Of a stretch of DNA of 64,000 nt, positions 1-9,019 are shown in pieces. Location of the stretch: NCBI GenBank assembly GCA_030681895.1, contig JAUXRI010000107.1, positions 30,167 through 94,166 on the forward strand, in the 5' to 3' direction. Below the pieces are notes generated by a model. That model had not been told where the DNA came from and ran no database searches. It saw nothing but the letters and a program-made list of their open reading frames with translations. The position numbers and the translations under genes are program-made. The number at the start of each line of letters is the position of its first letter. Positions within the stretch are counted from its first letter, which is position 1. This stretch comes from Myxococcales bacterium. GTDB taxonomy: Bacteria > Myxococcota > Myxococcia > Myxococcales > Myxococcaceae.

Positions 1-3000
1 CTCGTCGGCGCACATGGCGCTGCAGAGTGAGGTCGGGCCGGCGAAGACCTCGACGAGCGCGCCAGTTTCGCATCCACCTTCGATGGTGAGCGTGGTGGCC
101 GGCAGGAACGCGCCAGCCGTCGGCGCGGTCAACGTCGGGGCCGCAGGGAGGGTCGCGTCGAGCCTCACCGTGCGCTGGCTGGGAGTGCTGGTGTTCCCCG
201 CGCGGTCGACCTGCGACACCTGGAGCGTGTGCGGGCCTTCGGCGAGCGGCGCGCTGATGCACGAGAAGGCGCTCGCGATGCACGAGGCGGTGCAGGCGGT
301 GGTGGCGCCCGAGGTGACCGTCACGGTCGCGTCGCTCTCACACGCTCCAGAGATGGTGGGCGTCAGCGTCGCGAGCAGCGCGTCGGCGGCAGGCTGCGAG
401 AAGGTCGCTGGATCGATGTGCGTGTCGACGGTGAAGGCACGGTTCGACGACGACGCGCTCGCGTTGCCAGCGACGTCGGTCTGCCGCGCGAAGACGTCGT
501 GTGTGCCGTCGCTGCGCGGGGCCGCCTCGCACGAGAACTGGCTCGCGGAGCAGGGGGCTGAGCAGAGCAGCGTCGCGCCCTCGAAGACGTCGACCTGCGC
601 GCCGCTTTCACACGAGCCCAGGAGCATCGGAGTCGCCGTCGCGATGAAGCTGCCTTCGAGCGGGCTCGTCAGCGCGGGCGCGACGGGTGCGGTGAGGTCG
701 ACGGTGATGGCGAGCGACGCGAACGGGCTTTCGTTGCCGGCGGCGTCGGTCTGGCGCGTCAGGAGCGTCATCGACCCTTCGCCGAGCGCGGAACTCACGC
801 ACGAGAAGGCGCTGTCGACGCACGAGGTGCTGCACACCACGCCGGGACCGCGCATCACCTGCACGGAGGTGCCGGTCTCGCACGCGCCGCTGATGGTGGG
901 CTGCTCGTTGGCGAGCGTGGCGTTTGCGGCTGGCGCCTGAACGACAGGAGCCGCAGGGAATTGGGTGTCGATGGTGAACGCGATGGGCGCCGACGGGCTG
1001 CTGGCGTTTCCAGCGCCGTCCGTCTGCACTGCGACGACGCTCGCCGGGCCATCGAGGCGGAAGCTTGAGGTGCACTCGAAGGCGTCGTTCACGCACGTCG
1101 TCGAGCAGAGCGTGTCGAAGCCGTCGAACACCACGACCTGCGAGCCTGACTCACAGGCCCCGGCGAGCCGAGGCGTCGCGGAGGGCAGTACGGCTCCGGC
1201 GATGGGCGCCGACAGCACCACGGACTGCGGCGCGCCGGTGTCGACGGTGATGGAGACGCTGGCATCGAGGCTGATGTTGCCCGCGGCGTCGGACTGGCGC
1301 GCGAGGAGCAGGTGCGCTCCGTCGCTGAGCGTCGAGCTCGTGCAGCTGAAGACACCACTCACGCACGACGCGGAGCACGTCGGCGAAGCGCCTTCGAAGA
1401 CGCTCACGGTCGAGCCGGACTCGCAGCTGCCACTCACCTGCGGCGTGGCCGTGGCGAGCAGCGCGGAAGCGACAGGCGCGAGCACTGCGGGTGCTTGAGG
1501 TGCAGTGACGTCCAGCGTGAAGCCGAGTGACGACGATGCCGTGCTGGTGTTGCCAGCCTGGTCGACCTGCACCACCGACACCGACTGCGCGCCTTCTGGC
1601 AACGCTGCGCTCACGCAGGAATACGACGAGGCGGAGCACGTGGCCGTACACAGCACCTGCGCTCCGGCGCTCACCGTTACGGTCGCACCCGTTTCACAGG
1701 CTCCACCGAACGTCGGCGTCAGCGTCGACAACGAGACACCCGCGGCTGGCTGGCTCAACGTCGCCACCGAGACCTGCGTGTCGATGCTGAAGGCCCGAAG
1801 CGACGACGACGTGCTGGCATTGCCGGCGGCATCGGTCTGCCGCGCGAAGACCTGATGGTTGCCGTCAAGCAAACTCGATGACAGACACGAGAAGGTGCTG
1901 CCGGCGCACGAGGCGCTGCACAGCACGCTCGCGCCTTCGAGCACTTCGACCTGCGCGCCGGTTTCACACGAGCCCAGGAGCATCGGAGTCGCCGTCGCGA
2001 TGAAGCTGCCTTCGAGCGGGCTCGTCAGCACTGGCGCGACGGGTGCCGTGAGGTCGATGGTGAGGTCGAGCGACACGAACGGGCTCTGGTTGCCTGCGGC
2101 GTCGGTCTGACGCGTCAGGAGCGTCATCGAGCCTTCACCGAGCGCCGAAGCGACGCACGAGAAGGCGCTGGCGACGCACGAGGTGGTGCACATCACGCCG
2201 GGGCCGCGCATCACCTGCACCGAAGTGCCGGTCTCGCACGAGCCACTGATGGTGGGCTGCTCGTTGGCGAGCGTGGCGTTTGCGGCAGGCGCCTGAACGA
2301 CAGGAGCCGCAGGGAATTGAGTGTCGATGGTGAACGCGATGGGCGCCGACGGGCTGCTGGAATTTCCAGCGCCGTCCGTCTGCACCGCCACCACGCTGGC
2401 GGGGCCGTCGAGGCGGAAGCTCGAAGTGCACTCGAAGGCGCTATTCACACACGTCGCCGAGCAGAGCGTGTCGAAGCCTTCGAACACCACCACCTGCGAG
2501 CCCGACTCACAGGAGCCGGCGAGCAGCGGTGTCGCGGACGGCAGTACCGCTCCCGCAACGGGTGCCGACAGCACCACGGACTGCGGCGCGGCGGTGTCGA
2601 CTGTGAATGACACGCTGGCATCGGGGCTGACGTTGCCCGCGGCGTCGGTCTGGCGCGCGAGGAGCAGGTGCGCTCCGTCGGTCAGCGCCGAACTCGTGCA
2701 GCTGAACACTCCACCCACGCACGACGCGGAGCACTTCGGCGACGCACCTTCGAAGATGTTCACCGTCGAGCCGGACTCGCAGCTACCGCTGACTTGCGGG
2801 GTGGCGCTGGCGAGCAGCGCGGAAGCGACAGGCGCGAGCACTGCGGCCGCTTGAGGCGCGGTGACGTCCAGCGTGAAGCCGAGTGACGACGATGCCGTGC
2901 TGGTGTTGCCAGCCTGGTCGACCTGCACCACCGACACCGACTGCGCGCCTTCCGGCAACGCGGCGCTCACGCACGAGTACGCCGAGGCCGTGCACGTGAC

Positions 3001-6000
3001 CGTACACAGCACCTGAGCACCTGCGCTCACCGTCACCGTTGCGCCGGTCTCACAAGCTCCGCCGAACGTCGGCGTCAGCGTCGACAGCGAGACACCAGCA
3101 CCAGGCTGGCTCAACGTGGCGACTGCGACCTGCGTGTCGATGCTGAAAGCCCGAAGCGAAGACGGCGCGCTGGCGTTGCCGGCAACGTCAGTCTGCCGCG
3201 CGAAGACCTGGTGGCTCCCGTCAGCCAGGCTCGACGACAGGCACGAGAAGGTGCCGCCAGCACACGAGGCGCTGCAGAGCACGCTCGCGCCTTCGAGCAC
3301 TTCGACCTGCGCGCCCGTTTCACAGCTGCCGCTCATCGACGGCGTGGCGCTCGAGAGGAACGCTCCAGCGAGGGGCGCGGTGAGGGCCGGAGCGCTCGGC
3401 GCGGTGAGATCGATGGTGAGCGCCAGCGGCGTCGACGGGCTCACGTTACCGGCGAGGTCGGTCTGCACGACGCCCAGCGTGTGCGGGCCCTCGGGGAGCG
3501 AACTCACTTCACACGCATAGTTGCCGGCACTGCACGAGGTGCTGCACACCACCGTCGCGCCGAGCATCACCTGAAGCGTCGCTCCGGCTTCGCAGCTGCC
3601 CGTCAGCATCGGCTGCGCGTTCGAGAGCACGGCGTTCGCTGCGGGCGCAGAGACTCCGGGCGCCGTCGGCGAGACGGTGTCGGTGATGAACGCCACCGGA
3701 GCCGAGGTGCCGCTCACGTTGCCCGCGCCGTCCGTCTGGGTGGCCATCACGGCGTGCGGCCCTTCGGCCAGCGCGATGGAGGTGCACGAGAAGGCGCTGA
3801 GCGCGCACGTGGTGGTGCAGAGCACTTGAGCGCCGTCGGTCACGGAGACGATCGCGCCCGTCTCACAGGAGCCCGAGAGCGATGGGGTGGCCAGCGGCAG
3901 CGAGGCACCTGCAAGCGGCGCCGAAATCGCGGGCGCCAGCGGCGGGAGGCTGTCGATGCTGAACGAGACCGACGCATCCAGGCTGGTGTTGTCCGCAGCG
4001 TCGGCCTGCCGGGCGAGGAACGTGTGGGCGCCCTGGCTCACGGTCGAGCTGGTGCATGAGAACGCGCTCGCGATGCACGTGGCCGCGCACCGAAGCGTCG
4101 CGCCTTCGAAGACGCTGACGCTCGCGCCGGTCTCACAGGTGCCCGTGACGAGCGGCGTGACGTTGGTCGACACCGAGCCTGCGACCGGCGCCGTGAAGGC
4201 GGGCGCCGCAGGAGCCAGGGTGTCGATGGTGATGGTGACGCCCGTCGACGCCGCGCCTGCGTTCCCCGAGGCATCGGCCTGCCGTGCCGTCACGGTCAAC
4301 GCGCCCTCAGGCTGCGCCGCCGCGGTGCACGAGAACGCCGCCGCCACACACGCGCTGGAGCACAGCACGCTGGCGCCCTGACGCACCGACACCGTGGCGC
4401 CGGTGACGCACGAGCCGGTGAACGTCGGCGTCGCGTCACTCGTCACCAGGCCCGTCGCGGGGCTGCTCACCACCGGAGCCGCTGACGAGAACGTGCCAGT
4501 GATGGTCTTCGGCGCCGTGACGTTGGTGACGACGTACTGGCCGCTCACGACGCTGCCCAGCACGCTGCTGCCGTTGTCGGTGAGCGCGCTCAGGAAGTAC
4601 CCGCTCGAGGGCGTGATGGTGCACGTCATCGTCCCTCCGATGAGCACGGGCGAGTTGCAGGTGATGGTGCCGTTGGTGGTGGGCGTGACCGTGATGACCG
4701 AGCCCGCCGGCGCGGTGATGGTGAAGTTCCCGTTGCTGGTGTCGTTGGCGCTGCTGGCCGTCGAGACGAGGCGCACGCGATAGTCCGCCGCTGCGACGAG
4801 GCTGCCCGGCACCGTCCACGAGTACGAGCCGCTGCTCGGCACGCTCGAGGCGATGGTCGAGTGCAACACGCCGCCCTTGTAGAGCTCGATGTTCACCGAC
4901 GGGACGCCCGACGACGACCACGTGATGGTCTGTTGGCTGCCGGCTTCGAAGCTCTCCCCGCCGTTGGGGGCCGTCAGCGTCAGCGGAGGCGCTCCCGTCA
5001 CGGTGTACGCCGCGTACTTGATGCCCTCTTGCCCGTTGGGGTTGCGCACCACGACGTTGTGCGTGCCGGCCACCACGCCGGGCGCCGAGGCGGTGATCTG
5101 CGTCGCCGAGACCACGGTGATGGACGACGCCGCGGCGCCACCGATGATGACCTGCGCTCCGGCGACGAAGTTGCTGCCGGTGATGGTGATGTTCTGCGAG
5201 ACGCCGGCCGAGCCCGTCGCGGGCGCGATGGTCGTCACGCCAGGCGCTGCTCCGGCCACCCAGGTGAAGGACGAGGGCAGGGTGAACTCCTGCGCGTCGG
5301 GGTTGCGAACCCGGACGTTGTACGTGCCCGCGGCCATCGCAGGCACCCTGAAGATGAGGCTCGAGGCGCCGAACTGGGTGATGTTGGCGGCGGTAATCTG
5401 CGTCGCGCCGATGAAGAACTGCGCGCCCTGCAGGTAGTTGGCGCCGTCGATGACGACGAGCGCGCCGGTGGTGGCCACCGACGGCGTCACTGCCGCGATG
5501 ACGGGCGCGGGGAAGCTCGGCCCGCTCTCGACGCCGATGTTGTCGACGGTGAAGCCGCGAAACGCGTTGTACGAGGTGTCGCCCGAGTCGAACTTGAACT
5601 GCACCTTGATGGTCTGCCCTGCGTACGGCGTCAGGTTGTAGACGTAGCGACGCCACACTGGAGACTGCGCAGGCCCGCCCGAGCTGTAGGCCGCGTCACC
5701 AGGTTGCGGCGCCGCGAAGCTGGGGTTGAGCCGGCCGAGCTGCGTGTACGTCGTCCCGCCGTTCGTCGAGACGAGCACGTCCATCTTGTCGTAGCTGGCC
5801 GCGGCGACGCCTTCGATTTCCCACCAGCTGTCGAACTCGAGCTGCGCGACCTCGCCTGCCGGCAGCACGATGCTGGGCGACGACATGGTGCCGAGCTGAA
5901 CGCTCGCCGAAGAGCCGCCGTTCTTCGCGCCCTGCGCGCCAGCGTTGTAGTTGCTCCCGATGAAGGTGCCGGTGCTGGCGCTGCCGAACCACGCCACCTG

Positions 6001-6321
6001 ATTTCCTCCGCCGATGGCTGGCAGGTGCGCGCCCGTGTCGGCCAGCGTCACCAGGGCCGGGTTGAGCGCGCTCGAGACCGAGACGGTGCTGGGGTTGATG
6101 CCGAGCCAGGCGCTGCCCGTGCTGGCCGTCAACGTCCACGAGCCGAGGCCGCTCTCGAAGTTCTCGGTGAAACGAGAGGTGAGGCCTTGCGTCGTCTTCT
6201 GCACCGCGGGGGCTGGAGCCGGAACTCTGGCGGCGGCGCGTTGAGGCTCGGTACACGACACGAGCGTCACGGCGGCGAAGGCAGCGACGAGCGGAAGGGT
6301 CAGTCGGCGAGTGGTGGTCAT
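1..6321 (-). CDS. Giant Ig-like repeat surface lipoprotein (3' end outside window)
   Basis: The reading frame is open from an ATG at 6321 to the left edge: 2107 codons are seen and the C-terminus is missing. The N-terminus is a lipoprotein signal with lipobox LVSC near residue 23. Then come a jelly-roll or MAM-like domain (about residues 45-265), two IPT/TIG domains (about 270-440), a Kre9/Knh1-like domain starting near residue 445 with NGGESFEAGS, and an InlB-B-type repeat (about 540-610). From about residue 612 to the edge there are some 16 Ig-like domains of about 90 residues. Each has a GSCETG start, an LCSxxC motif and an ending like QTDxAGN. The cysteine pattern suggests disulfides, so the protein probably acts outside the inner membrane as an adhesin or cell-surface filament. 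It lies 23 bp downstream of the OmpA gene and is probably co-transcribed with it. Function is inferred from domain types only. Confidence 0.85.
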   Translation of the reverse strand, partial: MTTTRRLTLPLVAAFAAVTLVSCTEPQRAAARVPAPAPAVQKTTQGLTSRFTENFESGLGSWTLTASTGSAWLGINPSTVSVSSALNPALVTLADTGAHLPAIGGGNQVAWFGSASTGTFIGSNYNAGAQGAKNGGSSASVQLGTMSSPSIVLPAGEVAQLEFDSWWEIEGVAAASYDKMDVLVSTNGGTTYTQLGRLNPSFAAPQPGDAAYSSGGPAQSPVWRRYVYNLTPYAGQTIKVQFKFDSGDTSYNAFRGFTVDNIGVESGPSFPAPVIAAVTPSVATTGALVVIDGANYLQGAQFFIGATQITAANITQFGASSLIFRVPAMAAGTYNVRVRNPDAQEFTLPSSFTWVAGAAPGVTTIAPATGSAGVSQNITITGSNFVAGAQVIIGGAAASSITVVSATQITASAPGVVAGTHNVVVRNPNGQEGIKYAAYTVTGAPPLTLTAPNGGESFEAGSQQTITWSSSGVPSVNIELYKGGVLHSTIASSVPSSGSYSWTVPGSLVAAADYRVRLVSTASSANDTSNGNFTITAPAGSVITVTPTTNGTITCNSPVLIGGTMTCTITPSSGYFLSALTDNGSSVLGSVVSGQYVVTNVTAPKTITGTFSSAAPVVSSPATGLVTSDATPTFTGSCVTGATVSVRQGASVLCSSACVAAAFSCTAAAQPEGALTVTARQADASGNAGAASTGVTITIDTLAPAAPAFTAPVAGSVSTNVTPLVTGTCETGASVSVFEGATLRCAATCIASAFSCTSSTVSQGAHTFLARQADAADNTSLDASVSFSIDSLPPLAPAISAPLAGASLPLATPSLSGSCETGAIVSVTDGAQVLCTTTCALSAFSCTSIALAEGPHAVMATQTDGAGNVSGTSAPVAFITDTVSPTAPGVSAPAANAVLSNAQPMLTGSCEAGATLQVMLGATVVCSTSCSAGNYACEVSSLPEGPHTLGVVQTDLAGNVSPSTPLALTIDLTAPSAPALTAPLAGAFLSSATPSMSGSCETGAQVEVLEGASVLCSASCAGGTFSCLSSSLADGSHQVFARQTDVAGNASAPSSLRAFSIDTQVAVATLSQPGAGVSLSTLTPTFGGACETGATVTVSAGAQVLCTVTCTASAYSCVSAALPEGAQSVSVVQVDQAGNTSTASSSLGFTLDVTAPQAAAVLAPVASALLASATPQVSGSCESGSTVNIFEGASPKCSASCVGGVFSCTSSALTDGAHLLLARQTDAAGNVSPDASVSFTVDTAAPQSVVLSAPVAGAVLPSATPLLAGSCESGSQVVVFEGFDTLCSATCVNSAFECTSSFRLDGPASVVAVQTDGAGNSSSPSAPIAFTIDTQFPAAPVVQAPAANATLANEQPTISGSCETGTSVQVMRGPGVMCTTSCVASAFSCVASALGEGSMTLLTRQTDAAGNQSPFVSLDLTIDLTAPVAPVLTSPLEGSFIATATPMLLGSCETGAQVEVLEGASVLCSASCAGSTFSCLSSSLLDGNHQVFARQTDAAGNASTSSSLRAFSIDTQVSVATLSQPAAGVSLSTLTPTFGGACETGATVTVSAGAQVLCTATCSASSYSCVSAALPEGAQSVSVVQVDQAGNTSTASSSLGFTLDVTAPQAPAVLAPVASALLATATPQVSGSCESGSTVSVFEGASPTCSASCVSGVFSCTSSTLSDGAHLLLARQSDAAGNISLDASVSITVDTGAPQSVVLSAPIAGAVLPSATPRLAGACESGSQVVVFDGFDTLCSTTCVNDAFECTSSFRLDGPASVVAVQTDGAGNASSPSAPIAFTIDTQFPAAPVVQAPAANATLANEQPTISGACETGTSVQVMRGPGVVCSTSCVDSAFSCVSSALGEGSMTLLTRQTDAAGNESPFASLAITVDLTAPVAPALTSPLEGSFIATATPMLLGSCESGAQVDVFEGATLLCSAPCSASQFSCEAAPRSDGTHDVFARQTDVAGNASASSSNRAFTVDTHIDPATFSQPAADALLATLTPTISGACESDATVTVTSGATTACTASCIASAFSCISAPLAEGPHTLQVSQVDRAGNTSTPSQRTVRLDATLPAAPTLTAPTAGAFLPATTLTIEGGCETGALVEVFAGPTSLCSAMCADE
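412..3330 (-). repeat. Higher-order tandem repeat, 1356-bp unit
   Basis: Within the giant adhesin gene a block of five Ig-like units (5 x about 271 bp = 1356 bp) is repeated nearly identically. Matching landmarks lie at 412, 1768 and 3124, at 936 and 2292, and at 1518 and 2874, always 1356 bp apart. Two full copies (about 412-1767 and 1768-3123) are followed by a partial third that loses similarity after about 3330. Flanking Ig units are clearly more divergent, so this block arose by recent unequal exchange on top of an older 271-bp domain repeat. Confidence 0.85.
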
Positions 6322-6344
6322 GGTGGTTGGCTTTCGAAAAGTCG

Positions 6345-8066
6345 TCACAGCGCGGTGGTGAACTCGACGCGGCGGTTGCGTTCGCGCGCGGCGGCATCGG
6401 TGTTGGGAGTCAGGGGACGGTCAGGGCCGAAGCCCTTCGCGTCGAGGCGGGCGGCGTCGATGCCGCGCTCGATGAGGGAGCGGCGAACGGACTCGGCGCG
6501 CCGCTGCGAGAGGGAGCGGTTGAACGCGGCCGGCCCGAGGTCGTCGGTATGGCCTTCGATGACGAGGCGCGAGAGCTCAGGGTGCGCCTTCAGCGTCGCG
6601 GCCACCGAGTCGAGCAGCGCGAACGACGATGCCGCGATGACGTCTCGGTTCAGCTCGAACTGCACCTTCTCGGTGAGCGAGAGCCCGCCTTTCGCCACGA
6701 CGACGACGGCACACCCATCGGCGCTCCCGGGCGCAGCGTCGGCGGGGCAGGCGTCGCTCGCGTCGGCGATGCCATCACCGTCGGCGTCGGGGCAGCCGCC
6801 CAGCGGGCCGGCCTGGGAGGGACAGGCGTCGGCGGCATCAGCGACGCCGTCGGCATCGGCATCGGCGCAGCCAGACGCGCTCTTCACGCCTGCCTGGTTC
6901 GGGCAGCGGTCGGCGGCATCAGGCACGCCGTCGGCGTCGGCATCGGGCGGCAGGCAGCCACGCAACGACGCGAGGCCAGCCACTTTCGGACACGCATCAG
7001 CGAGGTTGAGCAGGCCATCGGCGTCGTCGTCGCGGTCTGCGCAGCCGGCCAGCGTCGGCAGCCCGGAGCGCTCAGGGCACGCGTCAACGCCGTTGGCGAC
7101 ACCATCTCCATCGCGGTCGAGCGACGCGCAGTCAGCCAGCCGGTACGGCTCGGACTCGGAGCACACCGGCGGCGCGAGCGGCGTCCACGCGAGGCCACCC
7201 ATCACCCGCAACAGCGGAGTGCCGGGCAGCGTGCCGATGCCGGGGCCCGCGACGAGGAAGGCCTCGAGGCGTCGGTTGAGGAACGGGTAGCGCGCTCCAG
7301 CGAGCACCTCGAGGGCTCCTGCGGTGCGCGACATCGGCACCACGCCGCGAACGGTCAGCTCTCCACGCAGCGAAGGGCCAAGGGTCGAACCGGTGACACC
7401 GAGCGACAGCATCGAGCCGACCTGGTCGGTCACCTCGGGGCTGAACGGAGAGAGCAGCTGCTGGCCTCGCACCACCGCGCCCAGCTCACCGCCGACGCGA
7501 ACGAACGAGCCGAAGCTGTGCGCGACGCCGACTCGGGGCAGCAGCGCGAAGCCGAGGCCCGGGTCCTTCGTGAGGCCCGACTCCGAGCCGAAGGGCAACG
7601 AGACGCCGAGCGTGATGCCGAGGTCGACGGGGCTGCCGTTCGACTGGCGGAGCAACGTGCCGCGGGCCTGCAGCACCGGCGCGCCGAGCACCGTCGACGT
7701 CACCGGCGCGACGCCCTGCCTCGAGAGGTCGTCGCCGCCCTGCCACACCACGACGGGCAGCTGCAGGCCGAGCTCGAGCTGGTCGAGCACCGCGTACGCG
7801 ACGCCCAGGTGCGCGCTGACACGAGCACCGATGACGGCGCCGACGCGCGCATCATCGAGGCGGTACACGAGCGGCTGGTGTTGGTACTGGCCGGTGAGCG
7901 AGAGCCGCAGCGTGCCCGCGCGAAGTCCGTCGCCGGTGCCGAGCACGAGCGCGCTTCCCGGGTCGGGCGAGAGGACGCGGTCGAGGTCGAACGAAGGAAC
8001 CTGCGACTGCGCAAACGACGGCGTGGCGCCCAGCGCGAGCGCCAGGGCGAGAGTTCGAACGTGCAT
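6345..8066 (-). CDS. OmpA family outer-membrane protein with thrombospondin type 3 repeats
   Basis: This 573-residue protein starts at the ATG at 8066, preceded by GGAG at proper spacing; the longer upstream frame lacks a signal peptide. It has a Sec signal ending in ATPSFAQ. A beta-barrel-like region (about 25-310) follows. Next is a run of TSP3 calcium-binding repeats of the type DxDGDGxxDxxDxCP (about 325-450), and then a C-terminal OmpA domain that includes the peptidoglycan-binding stretch EGHTDDLG and RNRRVEF near the end. It probably anchors the outer membrane to peptidoglycan and presents a barrel at the surface. It is the first gene of an operon with the giant Ig-like lipoprotein, so it may help export or display that protein (inference). 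Confidence 0.88.
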   Translation of the reverse strand: MHVRTLALALALGATPSFAQSQVPSFDLDRVLSPDPGSALVLGTGDGLRAGTLRLSLTGQYQHQPLVYRLDDARVGAVIGARVSAHLGVAYAVLDQLELGLQLPVVVWQGGDDLSRQGVAPVTSTVLGAPVLQARGTLLRQSNGSPVDLGITLGVSLPFGSESGLTKDPGLGFALLPRVGVAHSFGSFVRVGGELGAVVRGQQLLSPFSPEVTDQVGSMLSLGVTGSTLGPSLRGELTVRGVVPMSRTAGALEVLAGARYPFLNRRLEAFLVAGPGIGTLPGTPLLRVMGGLAWTPLAPPVCSESEPYRLADCASLDRDGDGVANGVDACPERSGLPTLAGCADRDDDADGLLNLADACPKVAGLASLRGCLPPDADADGVPDAADRCPNQAGVKSASGCADADADGVADAADACPSQAGPLGGCPDADGDGIADASDACPADAAPGSADGCAVVVVAKGGLSLTEKVQFELNRDVIAASSFALLDSVAATLKAHPELSRLVIEGHTDDLGPAAFNRSLSQRRAESVRRSLIERGIDAARLDAKGFGPDRPLTPNTDAAARERNRRVEFTTAL

Positions 8067-8465
8067 AAATGCGCTCCGGGAATTGACGCCGCGCAACTGC
8101 GCTGGCGTTTCGGTGGTGTGACGAGTGTCGTGACGCGTGAATGACTGCGATTGATCAACGTGACCCAGGGCCTCGCTGAGCGACGAGCCGACCTCGCGAG
8201 CGCGCCGTCCGTGTGAATGTTCGACCTTGCCCATGGTGCTGCCTCCCGCGACGTCACGACGGGAGGCGACCTGTGCGACGGCCATGCCGTGCTCGTGGTG
8301 CGCGGGCTGTCGGGTGATCACCCGACAAGCGGTCATCGGGGTGACGCGCGCGACGAGTGCGACGCATGCCGAGCGCGTTCGTCGAGCCGTCTACTTCAGC
8401 TCAGGGTTCGATCAGTCGCGTGTGCTGCGGCGAGGAAGGCGTGAGAACGCTCAGCGATGAGGCTC
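8067..8465. other. 399-bp intergenic region
   Basis: No convincing gene is seen. The stretch lies between the start of the OmpA gene and the end of the DUF1801 gene, so it should hold the promoter of the OmpA/adhesin operon. Its only distinctive element is the perfect palindrome at 8308-8327. Short frames on both strands have no signal peptide, ribosome-binding site or recognisable motif. Confidence 0.5.
8308..8327. promoter_or_regulatory. Perfect 20-bp palindrome, operator candidate
   Basis: The half-site TGTCGGGTGA is followed directly by its exact reverse complement, with no spacer. Such symmetry is typical of a dimeric repressor site (TetR or GntR type). It lies about 240 bp upstream of the OmpA start codon and about 140 bp past the stop of the DUF1801 gene. 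There is no T-tract, which argues against a simple terminator. No cognate regulator is encoded next to it. Confidence 0.45.
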
Positions 8466-8864
8466 CTACTTGAGTCTCTCGAGCAGGCCTCTGCGTTTGA
8501 CGATGTTCTTGTAGTCCCACTGAGTGTCGCGCGCCTTCTTGAGCCAGCGGCGCAGGTCACGAAGCTTGATGTCATCGGGACGAACGAAGCGCGCTTCAGC
8601 TGCCTTGAAGCTGCCCTCGGGCGTGAGGCCCGGTTCGTCGAAGGACTGGCCGCTCCAGAACAGAAGCCGCGGGCCGCTCTTCAGCACGCTGTACCCGACG
8701 ACCGGGTTGCCATCGAGAAACCACACCGGGTGCCCGTGCCAGACTTTGTTCTCGGCTTCGGGGAGCACGCTGCAGATTTCGTCGCGCAGCACGTCGAGCA
8801 CGGCACGAACGGCACCAGCGTGAGCGCGGTGGTAGCTCGCGACGGTTGCAGGCGCTTTGGTCAT
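8466..8864 (-). CDS. DUF1801 (YdhG-like) protein
   Basis: This small soluble protein of 132 residues starts at the ATG at 8864, with AGGAGGAG about eight bases upstream. The longer frame starting at 8975 ignores this strong ribosome-binding site. The core VWHGHPVWFLDG, followed by GYSVLKSG and LLFWSG, is characteristic of the DUF1801 fold. The C-terminus has the basic helix RDLRRWLKKARD. Members are conserved cytosolic proteins of unknown biochemical role, sometimes linked to iron or frataxin-like folds. It is divergent from the allantoinase gene across a 155-bp promoter region. Confidence 0.8.
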   Translation of the reverse strand: MTKAPATVASYHRAHAGAVRAVLDVLRDEICSVLPEAENKVWHGHPVWFLDGNPVVGYSVLKSGPRLLFWSGQSFDEPGLTPEGSFKAAEARFVRPDDIKLRDLRRWLKKARDTQWDYKNIVKRRGLLERLK

Positions 8865-9019
8865 CGTGCCTTCTCCTCCTGGTGTCCGGTCGCGCAGACG
8901 TCGAGTTGCGTGGCGCGCCATCTTCTCGATTCTGGCTGATTGAGCAAGACGGCCCGAGCGAGTCGACGACTCCATTGCAGCGACTGACGAGCGCGGCCTC
9001 CTGAGCGAGGATGCGCGCC

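Noticed and set aside
14..940. Long plus-strand reading frames across the giant adhesin region
   Set aside because: They are antisense shadows of the repeated minus-strand gene; their product has no signal, motif or start context.
4861..7290. 809-codon plus-strand frame over the adhesin and OmpA genes
   Set aside because: Arg/Ala/Gly-rich composition typical of an antisense frame in G+C-rich DNA, fully covered by two well-supported minus-strand genes.
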